The notes under the pieces were generated by a model. It worked only from the letters and a program-made list of their open reading frames with translations, did not search any database and was not told the origin of the DNA. A stretch of 64,000 nt of DNA from JAAFIP01 sp963775085. Its GTDB lineage: Bacteria; Pseudomonadota; Gammaproteobacteria; Burkholderiales; Burkholderiaceae_C. Positions 53,163 through 60,716 of this stretch are shown piece after piece; within the stretch, counting starts at the first letter, position 1, and every line of letters starts with the position of its first letter. A program made the translations under genes and the position numbers. The DNA is taken from assembly GCA_963775085.1 (NCBI GenBank), contig CAVZHO010000001.1:74099-138098 (forward strand), written 5' to 3'.

Positions 53163-53336
53163 TTCAAACGAATAGCGTATTTCTGCTGAACGATCAAGCT
53201 GAAGTAGACCAAGAGCACCTCCTGGGGCAGATAAACCGTATTGGATTAAACACGGGAGATGGTTGCCGATAAGAGAGGATGAAATCTTCAACCCCTTGCT
53301 TGTGTAAATTATGACGCACATTGCGCCGCTTCGAGG
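53163..53336 (-). repeat. attC-like element E1 (degenerate)
   Basis: Seen: about 174 bp matching 58915-59092, including CAAGCTGAAGTA, CAGATAAACC and GTGTAAATTATGACGCACATTG. On the minus strand the expected R'' and R' boxes read ATCCAAT and GTTTGAA, both off the integron consensus. It lies 46 bp upstream of the GGCT-like gene. Confidence 0.6.
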
Positions 53337-53454
53337 AATTCATGTGACTATCTTGGCTATTGTGCGTAACGCGCAAGATCACGATTTGCGCTCCGTTTAA
53401 TCCATCCGCTGGTCGCGTTGCTAGCACTGTCAGCGCAATTGAAGACAATTTACT

Positions 53455-53703
53455 GCTATAACTTATATAGCTGCTTACGCCCTATTGACAAGGACTACCG
53501 GCATATTTAGCAGATAAAAAGGTGAAGAGAGCAGTTTCCAACCCCTCAGCGCACCATGCGGCCAGTTAAGCGCGTGGTGAACGGGCTTGGGATGAAAATC
53601 TGTAGCAAGGCGCGGCGGGGACTGGGGCGCGCTACACAACGGGGTCGTGTGTTTGCGCAAGATTTTGCAGCCCAAGCTCTTCGCCGCCCGCTAGCCAACC
53701 CAT
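53455..53703 (+). repeat. Composite hairpin repeat, family F (copy 1)
   Basis: Seen: about 249 bp starting with a family-A unit (TATAGCTGCTTACGCCC...AAGGACTACC) and then a long imperfect palindrome from GGTGAACGGGCTTGGGATGA to CCCAAGCTCTTCGCC. It matches 54539-54787 closely (about nine bases in ten by eye) and 59181-59427 less closely. With copy 2 it brackets the third VapBC pair in direct orientation. Confidence 0.85.
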
Positions 53704-53718
53704 CCGGGCCATTCCTGT

Positions 53719-54195
53719 TCAGCCCGCTGGAACCAACAAAGCCAAGGCCAATTGCGCAGGTGAATACAGCGTCACACCCGCAAAGCTTTGCCCATGGCCT
53801 GCGCCAAAATGCGTTTTATCGCCTGTTACCAGCGCGTCGCAGCGCAACGCTATAGCGGCCAGCAGCACTGGGCGGTCTTTTTCGGGCAGCCATTGCGCTG
53901 CTTGCGCTTGGGAGGGCTTCATGGTTTGCCTTGCGCCGCCAAGCCGCACGTCTGCCAGTATCGCCTCCAAATCCTGCTGTGCCGCAGCGCCCACTTTTAT
54001 CGCTAAATTACGCCGCGCCTCAATGCATACATAGTCGTCGGCCACCAAAACATGGCCTTGGGTTTTGAGGGCATGGAGCATTTGTCGCATGGCACCCGAG
54101 GCGCGAGCGGCAGAAAAGAGCACGTTGGCATCCAAAAAAATCCGCAGTGTGTCCACAGGGGCGGGCTTACTCGCCCCGATACCTGCGGCCATCAA
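53719..54195 (-). CDS. vapC: PIN-domain toxin (module 3)
   Basis: A 158-residue PIN-domain protein: TLRIFLDANVLFSAARASG, ADDYVCIEARRNL and DALVTGDKTHFG. It belongs to the longer PIN subgroup that pairs with AbrB-type antitoxins. The start overlaps the antitoxin stop by 4 bp. The pair sits exactly between two direct copies of repeat F. Confidence 0.88.
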   Translation of the reverse strand: MMAAGIGASKPAPVDTLRIFLDANVLFSAARASGAMRQMLHALKTQGHVLVADDYVCIEARRNLAIKVGAAAQQDLEAILADVRLGGARQTMKPSQAQAAQWLPEKDRPVLLAAIALRCDALVTGDKTHFGAGHGQSFAGVTLYSPAQLALALLVPAG

Positions 54196-54425
54196 ACCGC
54201 CACGCGCTGCATCACAAGGGCTAGCTCTTCTTCAGCCGCTTCAAACTCCTGCACACGCTCTGGTGAATACAGCTCTAGCGGCAAGGTCACGGCGGGCCGC
54301 AGCAAAATGCCCTCGGGCGTGGTTTCGGCAATCAATTGATCATCGGCTTTCAGACCAAAGGCTTGACGCAGTTTGGCAGGTAGCGTGATCAACCCGCGAT
54401 TAGAAAGAGTAAGTGTGGCTTGCAT
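54192..54425 (-). CDS. vapB: AbrB-type antitoxin (module 3)
   Basis: A 77-residue antitoxin with an AbrB domain (QATLTLSNRGLITLPAKLRQ, DDQLIAETTPEGILLRPAV) and an acidic C-terminal helix (SPERVQEFEAAEEELALVM). The ATG at 54425 starts the domain. Partner of the PIN protein downstream. Confidence 0.9.
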   Translation of the reverse strand: MQATLTLSNRGLITLPAKLRQAFGLKADDQLIAETTPEGILLRPAVTLPLELYSPERVQEFEAAEEELALVMQRVAV

Positions 54426-54538
54426 ATTGGCAGTTTAGCAGAAATGCAGAATTACTGAAAATGTGATTGACGGGCTAGATTTTGTACAGATTAAGCCCCT
54501 TTTCAGGTGCCAGGTAGGCAGATATAGCCGTTTGTTTT

Positions 54539-54787
54539 GCTATAAATTGAGTAGCTGATTAGGCCCTATTGACAAGGACTACCAGCATATTTGGCTGGTA
54601 AAAAGGTGAAGAGAGCAGTTTCCAACCTCTCAGCGCACCATGCGGCCAGTTTGGCGCGTGGTGAACGGGCTTGGGATGAAAATCTGTAGCAAGGCGCGGT
54701 GGGGACTGGGGCGCGCTACACAACGAAGTCGTGTGTTTGCGAAAGATTTTGCACCCCAAGCTCTTCACCATCCGCTAGCCAACCCAA
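54539..54787 (+). repeat. Composite hairpin repeat, family F (copy 2)
   Basis: Seen: about 249 bp, same order as copy 1: a family-A unit, then GGTGAAGAGAGCAGTTTCCA, CACCATGCGGCCAGTT, and the palindrome ending CATCCGCTAGCCAACCC. It lies 62 bp upstream of the predicted riboswitch promoter. Confidence 0.85.
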
Positions 54788-54848
54788 CCGGAACGAAAAC
54801 GGGCGTACAGCGCGGGTAAACACCGATCAACATGAACCCGAAGACCTC

Positions 54849-54878
54849 TTGCGATACACCCAACATATGCAATATAAT
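54849..54878 (+). promoter_or_regulatory. Predicted promoter for the glycine riboswitch-dadA transcript
   Basis: Seen: TTGCGA (54849-54854), an 18-base spacer and a perfect TATAAT (54873-54878). The first aptamer follows about 10 bases later. Confidence 0.6.
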
Positions 54879-54885
54879 ACATCCA

Positions 54886-55100
54886 TGCAGGAGAGCGATG
54901 CAGCAATATAGTACTTGCCACATCCACCGAAGGCGCAAACTCCCATGAACGCTCAGGTTACCACCACTGCATCTTTTTGTTGAAAGCCGTCTGGAGAGCC
55001 GCTGTATCTTGCGAGGCAAGACACAGCGCACCGAAGGAGCAAACTGAAGTGCCGCTGTGGCGCTTTTGCGAAACTCTCAGGTACCAAGGACAGAGGGAGC
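54886..55100 (+). ncRNA. Tandem glycine riboswitch
   Basis: Two aptamers joined by a short linker. Aptamer 1 (54886-54975) has GGAGAGC, CACCGAAGGCGCAAACTCC and GAACGCTCAGG. Aptamer 2 (54991-55100) has GGAGAGCC, CACCGAAGGAGCAAACTGA, AAACTCTCAGG and AGGACAGAGGGAG, all signatures of the glycine class (gcvT motif). Tandem glycine riboswitches normally switch on glycine-degrading or transport genes. The gene downstream is a D-amino acid dehydrogenase-type FAD enzyme. Confidence 0.9.
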
Positions 55101-55121
55101 GGCAGTGCATAGCATGCGGGC

Positions 55122-55160
55122 GGCTATTATTTTTATAGCTGCTTACGCATGTTTTATGCC
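55122..55160 (+). repeat. Family-A palindromic repeat between riboswitch and dadA
   Basis: Seen: CTATTATTTTTATAGCTGCTTACGCATGTTTTATGCC, present where the riboswitch expression platform would be expected. The start of dadA is 27 bp further on. Confidence 0.7.
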
Positions 55161-55186
55161 GCTTGTACTATGAAATGGCTCTCAAA

Positions 55187-56479
55187 ATGAAGGTACTCGT
55201 CCTCGGTAGCGGTCTGCTCGGTGTGAGCTCGGCCTACTACCTGTCCCAGCTCGGCCACGAAGTGACGGTGGTTGACCGCCAGGCCAACCCCGCTGCGGAA
55301 ACCAGCTTTGCCAACGGTGGGCAAATCTCGGTCAGCCATGCCGAGCCGTGGGCTAACCCCAGCGCTCCGCTCAAGGTGCTGCAATGGCTGGGCAAAGAAG
55401 ACGCGCCCCTGCTGTTTCGCATTCGCGCCGACATGCGCCAGTGGCTGTGGGGTTTGCAGTTTTTGCGCGAATGCACGCCTGTGCGCACGCGCCACAACAT
55501 TGAGCAAATCGTACGTTTGGGCACGTACAGCCGCGACATGCTGCAGGCGCTGCGCCGTGCCACCGGGCTGAACTATGACCAGCGTACCCAGGGTATTTTG
55601 CACTTCTACACTTCGCAAAAAGAATTCGATGGCGCCCACGGTCCCGCCCAGCAGATGCGCGAGCTGGGCTGCGAGCGCCAGGTCATCAGTGCTGAAGAGG
55701 CCATCAAGCTCGAGCCTGCGTTGGCGCATATCCGCTCGCAGCTTGCGGGTGCTACGTATACCGCCGAGGATGAATCGGGCGATGCCAACCGTTTTGCGCG
55801 TGAGCTGGTCAACCTGTGCAAGGCGGCTGGCGTTAACTTCCTCATGAGTCACACCATCACCTCCCTGCGCGCTACCGGCACGGGGGCGGCTGGCCAGATC
55901 GACCATGTAGAGGCCACCGACAGCGAGGGGCGTTTTCAGCGCCTGCGGGCCGATAGTTATGTGCTGGCCATGGGCTCACTCAGCCCCCTGTATGTAGCGC
56001 CGCTGGGCATCAACCTGCCCATTTACCCCGCCAAGGGCTACTCGGTCACCATGCCCGTCAAAGATGCCAGCATGGCGCACCAGGTCAGCCTGACGGACGA
56101 TGAGTACAAGCTGGTGTTCTCACGCCTGACCGGGCCGGGCAGCGACCGCCTGCGCATTGCAGGCACCGCCGAGCTCAACGGCTACGACCGCGACCTGAAC
56201 CGCGTGCGCTGCGAGGCCATTGTGCGCCGCGTAGAGCAGCTGTTTCCCGGTGCGGGCGATGCTACGCAGGCCAGCTTCTGGACGGGCCTGCGCCCGGCCA
56301 CGCCCAGCAACGTGCCCATCATTGGCAAAAGCAAGCTGTCCAATCTGTTTTTCAACACCGGCCACGGCACACTGGGCTGGACGCATGCCTGCGGCTCGGG
56401 CAAGAGCATTGCGCGCATTGTGAGTGGCATGGCGCCCGAGGTTGACTTTGCCTTTTGCGGTATGGGCAAGGCCGCGTAG
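55187..56479 (+). CDS. dadA: D-amino acid dehydrogenase small-subunit type FAD oxidoreductase
   Basis: A 430-residue DadA-like flavoprotein that oxidises D-amino acids (typically D-alanine) to 2-oxo acids with electrons going to the respiratory chain. It starts MKVLVLGSGLLGVSSAYYLS with the dinucleotide-binding GxGxxG and has NGGQISVSHAEPWANP, plus TGLRPATPSNVPIIG and NTGHGTLGWTHACGSGK at the C-terminus. Start codons upstream (TTG 55163, ATG 55175) are possible. The glycine riboswitch suggests that the physiological substrate may be glycine or a related amino acid. Confidence 0.92.
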   Translation: MKVLVLGSGLLGVSSAYYLSQLGHEVTVVDRQANPAAETSFANGGQISVSHAEPWANPSAPLKVLQWLGKEDAPLLFRIRADMRQWLWGLQFLRECTPVRTRHNIEQIVRLGTYSRDMLQALRRATGLNYDQRTQGILHFYTSQKEFDGAHGPAQQMRELGCERQVISAEEAIKLEPALAHIRSQLAGATYTAEDESGDANRFARELVNLCKAAGVNFLMSHTITSLRATGTGAAGQIDHVEATDSEGRFQRLRADSYVLAMGSLSPLYVAPLGINLPIYPAKGYSVTMPVKDASMAHQVSLTDDEYKLVFSRLTGPGSDRLRIAGTAELNGYDRDLNRVRCEAIVRRVEQLFPGAGDATQASFWTGLRPATPSNVPIIGKSKLSNLFFNTGHGTLGWTHACGSGKSIARIVSGMAPEVDFAFCGMGKAA

Positions 56480-56573
56480 ATTTTTTATAACGCCTGCCGC
56501 CTGGTCAGCGGTGCAGCGTTCCACCCCGACCTGTCCAGCTGGACAATTTACTTTTTAACTTTGAGGTATCCCC

Positions 56574-57548
56574 ATGAAAACTTGGACAAAACTCCTGCTG
56601 GCCACCAGCATCGCGGCGCTCGCGCCTTTTGCGCTGGCACAAAGCTTTCCCACCAAACCCGTGACGATGATCGTCGCCTTCCCACCCGGTGGCGGCTCCG
56701 ACGTGCTGGGCCGCGCCATGGCCAAGGGCATGCAAGACAGCCTGGGCCAACCCGTGATTGTGGAAAACGTGGTGGGCGTGGGCGGCTCGCTGGGCGTGCT
56801 CAAGGCCGCTAACGCCACGCCCGATGGCTACACCATCATGGCGGGCTCGCCGCTGGAGTTGATCTACACCCCGCTGGGTATTGCCGCCGCCAAAAACAAG
56901 CCCGATGACATGCGCATGGCAGCCCTGGTGGGCCACACCAACATCGCCATTGCCGTGCGCAAAGACCTGCCCGTCAACACGCTGGAAGAGTTTGTGGCCT
57001 ATGCCAAAAAAGCCGACAAACCACTCAGCTTTGGCTCTACCGGCGTGGGCTCGCTCTACCACCTGATGGCCGAAAAAGCCATGTCCGCCGCAGGTGCCAA
57101 AGGCCTGCACGCACCCTACAACGGCTTGGCCCCCTACCTCAAGGACCTAATGGGCGGCGTGATCGACTTTGCCGTGGTGCCCCTGGTCGGCCCCGTGCTG
57201 GGCGCGATTGACGGCGGCCAGATCAAGGCCCTGGCTGTCGCCTCCAACGAGACCCTCGCCCGCCTGCCCAAGCTGCCGCTGGCCCGTGCCACCAAAGGCT
57301 TTGAAGACTACCAGTTCAGCATCTGGATCGGCATCCAAACCAGCGCCAAAATGCCCGATGCACAGGTGAATGCGATTCACAAAGCCGCTTACACCGCTTT
57401 GAACAACGCCGATGTGCGCAAAATCATCGAAACCTCTGGCACCGTGATCGCCCAGCCCATGACCGTGCCGCAACTCGATGCCTTCTACAAGAAAGAAGCC
57501 GTCGCCGGGGCAGCCATGGCCAAGTCTATTAACCTGCAAGCGCAGTAA
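56574..57548 (+). CDS. Bug/TctC-family periplasmic solute-binding protein
   Basis: A 324-residue Bug protein with a Sec signal peptide (KLLLATSIAALAPFALAQS-like), then FPTKPVTMIVAFPPGGGSDV, GQPVIVENVVGVGGSLGV and ADKPLSFGSTGVGS. It is 94 bp after dadA on the same strand and possibly co-transcribed, which would link the ligand to amino acid or carboxylate uptake. A stem (CCCCTCGC/GCGAGGGG) follows its stop. Confidence 0.92.
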   Translation: MKTWTKLLLATSIAALAPFALAQSFPTKPVTMIVAFPPGGGSDVLGRAMAKGMQDSLGQPVIVENVVGVGGSLGVLKAANATPDGYTIMAGSPLELIYTPLGIAAAKNKPDDMRMAALVGHTNIAIAVRKDLPVNTLEEFVAYAKKADKPLSFGSTGVGSLYHLMAEKAMSAAGAKGLHAPYNGLAPYLKDLMGGVIDFAVVPLVGPVLGAIDGGQIKALAVASNETLARLPKLPLARATKGFEDYQFSIWIGIQTSAKMPDAQVNAIHKAAYTALNNADVRKIIETSGTVIAQPMTVPQLDAFYKKEAVAGAAMAKSINLQAQ

Positions 57549-57563
57549 ACGGCGCTGGCCTTG

Positions 57564-57583
57564 CCCCTCGCAATGGCGAGGGG
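57564..57583. terminator. Hairpin after the Bug gene
   Basis: Seen: CCCCTCGC (57564-57571), a 4-base loop and GCGAGGGG (57576-57583). A perfect 8-bp stem but no T run, so it is only a possible terminator. Confidence 0.4.
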
Positions 57584-57647
57584 TGGGGTGCGTAGTGCGT
57601 TCAGTTGATATTGCGAAATTTCACGGCTGTAGCTGGTGATATTTACG

Positions 57648-57685
57648 CTACAAATTCAGTAGCTTTTTACGCAATGTTTTAGCGT
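57648..57685 (+). repeat. Family-A palindromic repeat
   Basis: Seen: ACGCTACAAATTCAGTAGCTTTTTACGCAATGTTTTAGCG; the core is present with T substitutions (AGCTTTTTACG) like the copy at 59440. Confidence 0.5.
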
Positions 57686-57728
57686 CGAATTTCAGCGAGT
57701 GGCGCAGCCACTCCGACGCAATGGCCAG

Positions 57729-57941
57729 TTATGCTGCGACATCCACCAACTCAGCTTGACTGGCTGGCGGAGGAACTGGCAGGCCGTCTTCAAGCAGCCC
57801 CTCCACATGAAATTCAATAGCTTCATGGATCAGCCGCGACACTTCCTGCCGTGTCTCGCCCACAGCGATGCACCCCGGCAAATCGGGCACATAGGCACCG
57901 TAACTTGACTCGCCTTTTTCAATAACAACAAGATACTGCAT
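57729..57941 (-). CDS. hicB: HicB antitoxin
   Basis: A 70-residue HicB with the partial RNase H-like fold: QYLVVIEKGESSYGAYVPDL, PGCIAVGETRQEVSRLIHEA, and a proline-rich end. It lies downstream of hicA on the minus strand, 9 bp apart. Confidence 0.93.
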   Translation of the reverse strand: MQYLVVIEKGESSYGAYVPDLPGCIAVGETRQEVSRLIHEAIEFHVEGLLEDGLPVPPPASQAELVDVAA

Positions 57942-57950
57942 GGTGTGACC

Positions 57951-58145
57951 TCACTTCTTCAGTCCAGCCTGCTTGAGCACGCTATTCAATGTTCCTGGCG
58001 GCACTTCGACACTGGGTTTGCCAGACACCGTAACTGTGCCAGATTTCGACGAATGATGGAACTGGCGATGACTGCCTTTTTGACGAACCAGCTTCCAACC
58101 ATCCGCTTGAATCATCGCTAAAAGCTCATTGACTTTGACTGGCAT
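57951..58145 (-). CDS. hicA: HicA mRNA interferase toxin
   Basis: A 64-residue HicA, a dsRBD-like RNase: PVKVNELLAMIQADGWKLVR and QKGSHRQFHHSSKSGTVTV, with the catalytic His in GSHRQF. The start at 58145 is the usual one; an upstream ATG (58169) adds eight residues overlapping a repeat arm. Confidence 0.93.
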   Translation of the reverse strand: MPVKVNELLAMIQADGWKLVRQKGSHRQFHHSSKSGTVTVSGKPSVEVPPGTLNSVLKQAGLKK

Positions 58146-58176
58146 CGGTAAATTGTCGCACAACTTCACTTTGTAC

Positions 58177-58281
58177 GCCCCGGCACTTGGGGCGATTGGC
58201 TACGCGGCTGTCCTCCGTGGCGGCTTATGGCCGCCAACTCCCCCTTTATGCCGCTACGCCACTCACCCCAAGCGCCGGGGC
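58177..58281 (+). repeat. Structured hairpin repeat, family B (copy d)
   Basis: Seen: outer arms GCCCCGGC/GCCGGGGC and CTTGGGGCGA vs CACCCCAAG, core TACGCGGCTGTCCTCCGTGG ... CCCCCTTTATGCCGCTACG with inner stem GGCGGCTTATGGCCGCC. Starts 32 bp from hicA. The following 58282-58462 shows no gene. Confidence 0.8.
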
Positions 58282-58462
58282 GGCGGGCATGGTTACTAGG
58301 CTGTGGACGAACTTCCGCGATTTCAAACTGTGCCGTCAGTGCCTGGCTGTGTTCAAGGCGCAAGCGTCTCTCGAACCACCGTCATGAAAGCTGCTTCACA
58401 CACAGAAATGCTGAAACTCTCGCACGGTCGAGTGAGCTGAGCGAACGACTTTGATGCGATGG

Positions 58463-58894
58463 TCAGGTTTCATTTATGTAGCCCCGCTCCCGCGCGAGGT
58501 CTTGATCGTCAAAGATGGCCATAGCAGTACTCATCCGTTTAAAGCCAAACTTGCGATAGAAAGCTTCCTTGCCCGGAACGGCATAAAGAATAATTTTCTT
58601 GTGGCCGCGTGACAATTCGACGAGTCGATTGACGATGCGCTTTCCCAGCCCTGTGCCTTGGTGACTCGGCAGGACTGCGATGTCGCAGATGTAAGAGGTA
58701 TCAACGCCATCAGCGAGAGCACGACCAACACCGACTAGCTGTCCTTGCTCGTATACAAAGCAACGGCACTTGCTATTTCCGAATACGATTTTGAGATTTA
58801 CGGCTGGTTTGTCGCCCAATGGTGCCACTTGGTAGAGTTTGGACAACTCCTCCCAATTTACCGCATCAAGCGAATCGTTCCATTCAAGCGCCAC
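58463..58894 (-). CDS. GNAT-family N-acetyltransferase
   Basis: A 143-residue GNAT acetyltransferase: the acetyl-CoA loop is VLPSHQGTGLGKRIVNRLVE (Q-x2-G-x-G), preceded by GRALADGVDTSYICDIAV, with a GKEAFYRKFGFKRM beta-alpha motif near the end. The substrate is unknown. GTG start at 58894 with AAGGAG 9 bases upstream. Only 20 bp before it ends the attC-like element E2, so this gene has the layout of a cassette in an integron array. Confidence 0.88.
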   Translation of the reverse strand: MALEWNDSLDAVNWEELSKLYQVAPLGDKPAVNLKIVFGNSKCRCFVYEQGQLVGVGRALADGVDTSYICDIAVLPSHQGTGLGKRIVNRLVELSRGHKKIILYAVPGKEAFYRKFGFKRMSTAMAIFDDQDLARERGYINET

Positions 58895-58914
58895 GAACAG
58901 TTACTCCTTGTGAA

Positions 58915-59006
58915 ACTTAACGCATAGCGTTTATCTGTCGCCAGACCAAGCTGAAGTAAACCAAGAACCCAAGAGCGCCTTCTGCGACAGATAAACCTTG
59001 TTGGAC
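58915..59006 (-). other. attC-like recombination site E2
   Basis: Read on the minus strand: GTCCAAC (R'' consensus RYYYAAC) at 59006-59000, a perfect 13-bp arm GTTTATCTGTCGC/GCGACAGATAAAC, an unpaired centre, and GTTAAGT (R' consensus GTTRRRY) at 58921-58915. The order, spacing and 92-bp size agree with an integron attC site. The GNAT gene follows directly. The similarity continues to 59092, matching E1. Confidence 0.55.
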
Positions 59007-59180
59007 TGAGCCACGCGAGGTGGTTGCTGTTAAGAGGGATAAAATATTCAGCCCGCTTGCGTGTGTAAATTATGACGCACATTGCGCCGCTGCGGGTAAC
59101 CCATGGGCTGCCAGTCTGATGGCAACACCGCCTGACTAGTCGATTCAGGCGCTGGCGGTGTAGCTTAAGCACATACAAAT

Positions 59181-59427
59181 GCTACATATTTAATAGCTGC
59201 TTGCGCAATATTCCACTAGGCTACAGATCGATTTGTCAAATAAAACCGTGAAGAAAGCGGGTATCCATCTACTGCGCACCATGCGGCCAGTTGGGCGGGT
59301 GGTGAACGGGCTTGGGATGAAAAATCTGTAACGAGGCGCGGTGGGGTCTCAAGATTGCTACATGACGACATCGCGTGTTCGCGGAAGATTTTTGCAGCGC
59401 AAGCTCTTCACCGCCCGCTAGCCAACC
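59181..59427 (+). repeat. Composite hairpin repeat, family F (copy 3)
   Basis: Seen: TTTAATAGCTGCTTGCGC start, CACCATGCGGCCAGTTGGGC, GGTGAACGGGCTTGGGATGA and the closing GCAAGCTCTTCACCGCCCGC. More diverged than copies 1 and 2, especially in the centre. Followed at once by another family-A unit. Confidence 0.8.
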
Positions 59428-59439
59428 AAGAAAGTTTTG

Positions 59440-59496
59440 TTGCTATAAATTTAGTAGCTTTTTACGTCCTATACACGTGGACTACGGGGCTAAATG
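59440..59496 (+). repeat. Family-A palindromic repeat
   Basis: Seen: TTAGTAGCTTTTTACGTCC, a short loop with ACACGT, and GTGGACTACGGGGCTAAA. Lies 27 bp from the boxR stop. Confidence 0.7.
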
Positions 59497-59522
59497 GTAC
59501 CAAATACGAGGCAGAAACAGGC

Positions 59523-60455
59523 TCACACAGGCAACTGCAACTTCTGCCGCACCGCATGCCGAAGCGCAGCAAACGTAGCCTCCAAACCCTGCGCACTGGT
59601 ATCAATACTCAACTGCGCCTTGGAGTAAAAGGCCGCGCGCCCGGCCAGGATGCTTTTGAGGTCTTCGATGGCTTCTTTGCTGGCGGCCATGGGGCGCAGG
59701 TCGCCTTGGGCTGTCACGCGCTTGAGGTGGTCTTGCGGGGTCGCCTGCAGCCACACGGTGGTGCACTGCGACAGCGCTTGGGTGAAGGTGGCCGTCTCAG
59801 AGACCAGGCCGCCGGGGGTGGCGATCACCACTTGGGTGTGGCGCTTGATCGCCTCGTCCAGCGCGCGCCGCTCGTAGCGGCGGTAGGCGTTGGCACCATA
59901 CAGTGCCTGAATCTCCGCCACGCTGCCCCCGGCAAGTTTTTCTATCTCGCGGCTGAGCTCGACGAAGGGGTAGCCCAGGTCGTGCGCCAGCATCGCGCCC
60001 AGGGTCGATTTGCCCGCACCACGCAGGCCGATCAGGGCTATGCGCTGGCTGACAGAACCATCGCTGGCGGGAATGTTGCCCAGCATGCCACCCAGCGCGA
60101 TGCGCACACGCTGCAAGGTGGCATCGTCCTGACTGGAAAGCAGCTCACGGATCATCAGCCACTCGGGTGACGAGGTGCTGATGTCTCCAATCAACTCACT
60201 CACCGAGCACTGCAAGGCGCCTGAGACTTGCAGCAGCACCAGCACCGAGGCATTGCCTACGCCGTACTCCATGTTGGCCAAGTGCCGCTCCGACACTCCC
60301 GCCGCCAGCGCGACCGCCTTGCGGGTCATGCCCCGGCGGGCCCGCAAGGCGCCCATACGCTGACCCAGCGCCACCAGATAGGGGTGGCGCTCGGCCTCCG
60401 GCGCTTGGGTTTTCATGGCTTGGGGGGTGGAATCTGGTCGGGTCTGGACTGGCAT
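59523..60455 (-). CDS. boxR: Benzoyl-CoA-responsive repressor BoxR (HTH plus shikimate-kinase-like domain)
   Basis: A 310-residue BoxR/BzdR-type regulator. An N-terminal XRE helix-turn-helix (MTRKAVALAAGVSERHLANM, about 43-62) is fused to a shikimate-kinase-like domain with P-loop LIGLRGAGKSTLGAML (about 149) that in BoxR/BzdR senses benzoyl-CoA. It is expected to repress boxCBA until benzoyl-CoA accumulates. Here it is about 8 kb from boxC, on the same strand, with TA modules, repeats and dadA between. ATG at 60455 is used; ATG 60416 is an alternative start. Confidence 0.92.
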   Translation of the reverse strand: MPVQTRPDSTPQAMKTQAPEAERHPYLVALGQRMGALRARRGMTRKAVALAAGVSERHLANMEYGVGNASVLVLLQVSGALQCSVSELIGDISTSSPEWLMIRELLSSQDDATLQRVRIALGGMLGNIPASDGSVSQRIALIGLRGAGKSTLGAMLAHDLGYPFVELSREIEKLAGGSVAEIQALYGANAYRRYERRALDEAIKRHTQVVIATPGGLVSETATFTQALSQCTTVWLQATPQDHLKRVTAQGDLRPMAASKEAIEDLKSILAGRAAFYSKAQLSIDTSAQGLEATFAALRHAVRQKLQLPV

Positions 60456-60578
60456 GGGCTTGGCGGTTTGATTTTATGCAATATAGTTCAATTTTGTAAA
60501 AAGACAATGCCACGTATTGAGCGTGTACAACGCCCGGAATATGCACTAAACTACCTACATCACTGCAAAAGTCGTAAC

Positions 60579-60595
60579 ATAGTGCATTGCACTAT
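60579..60595. promoter_or_regulatory. Palindromic operator candidate between boxR and adh
   Basis: Seen: ATAGTGCA-T-TGCACTAT, perfect 8-bp arms, in the 261-bp divergent intergenic region. It contains TGCA repeats of the kind reported for BzdR/BoxR operators. The region also holds ATGCAATATA at 60476-60485. Confidence 0.6.
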
Positions 60596-60716
60596 TGTAC
60601 ATTTTAGCAGCTATACCTCTACCGCAGTGTAAGCGCCACGGCACCCTGTTCAATCACCTTTCAAACTTCATTCCATCGCTACCCCAAGTCAGACAACCCA
60701 CCCACGGAGACACCCT

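Noticed and set aside
53136..53321. Small minus-strand ORF beginning MCVIIYT, with a partner beginning the same way at about 59076
   Set aside because: The similarity is explained by the shared attC-like element E1/E2; frames and lengths diverge, the nucleotide match is as strong as the protein match, and there is no ribosome site.
53455..54787. Family-F repeats as integron attC sites
   Set aside because: The terminal boxes are in the order GTT... then ...AAC, the reverse of attC (RYYYAAC ... GTTRRRY), and the hairpin is much longer than typical sites.
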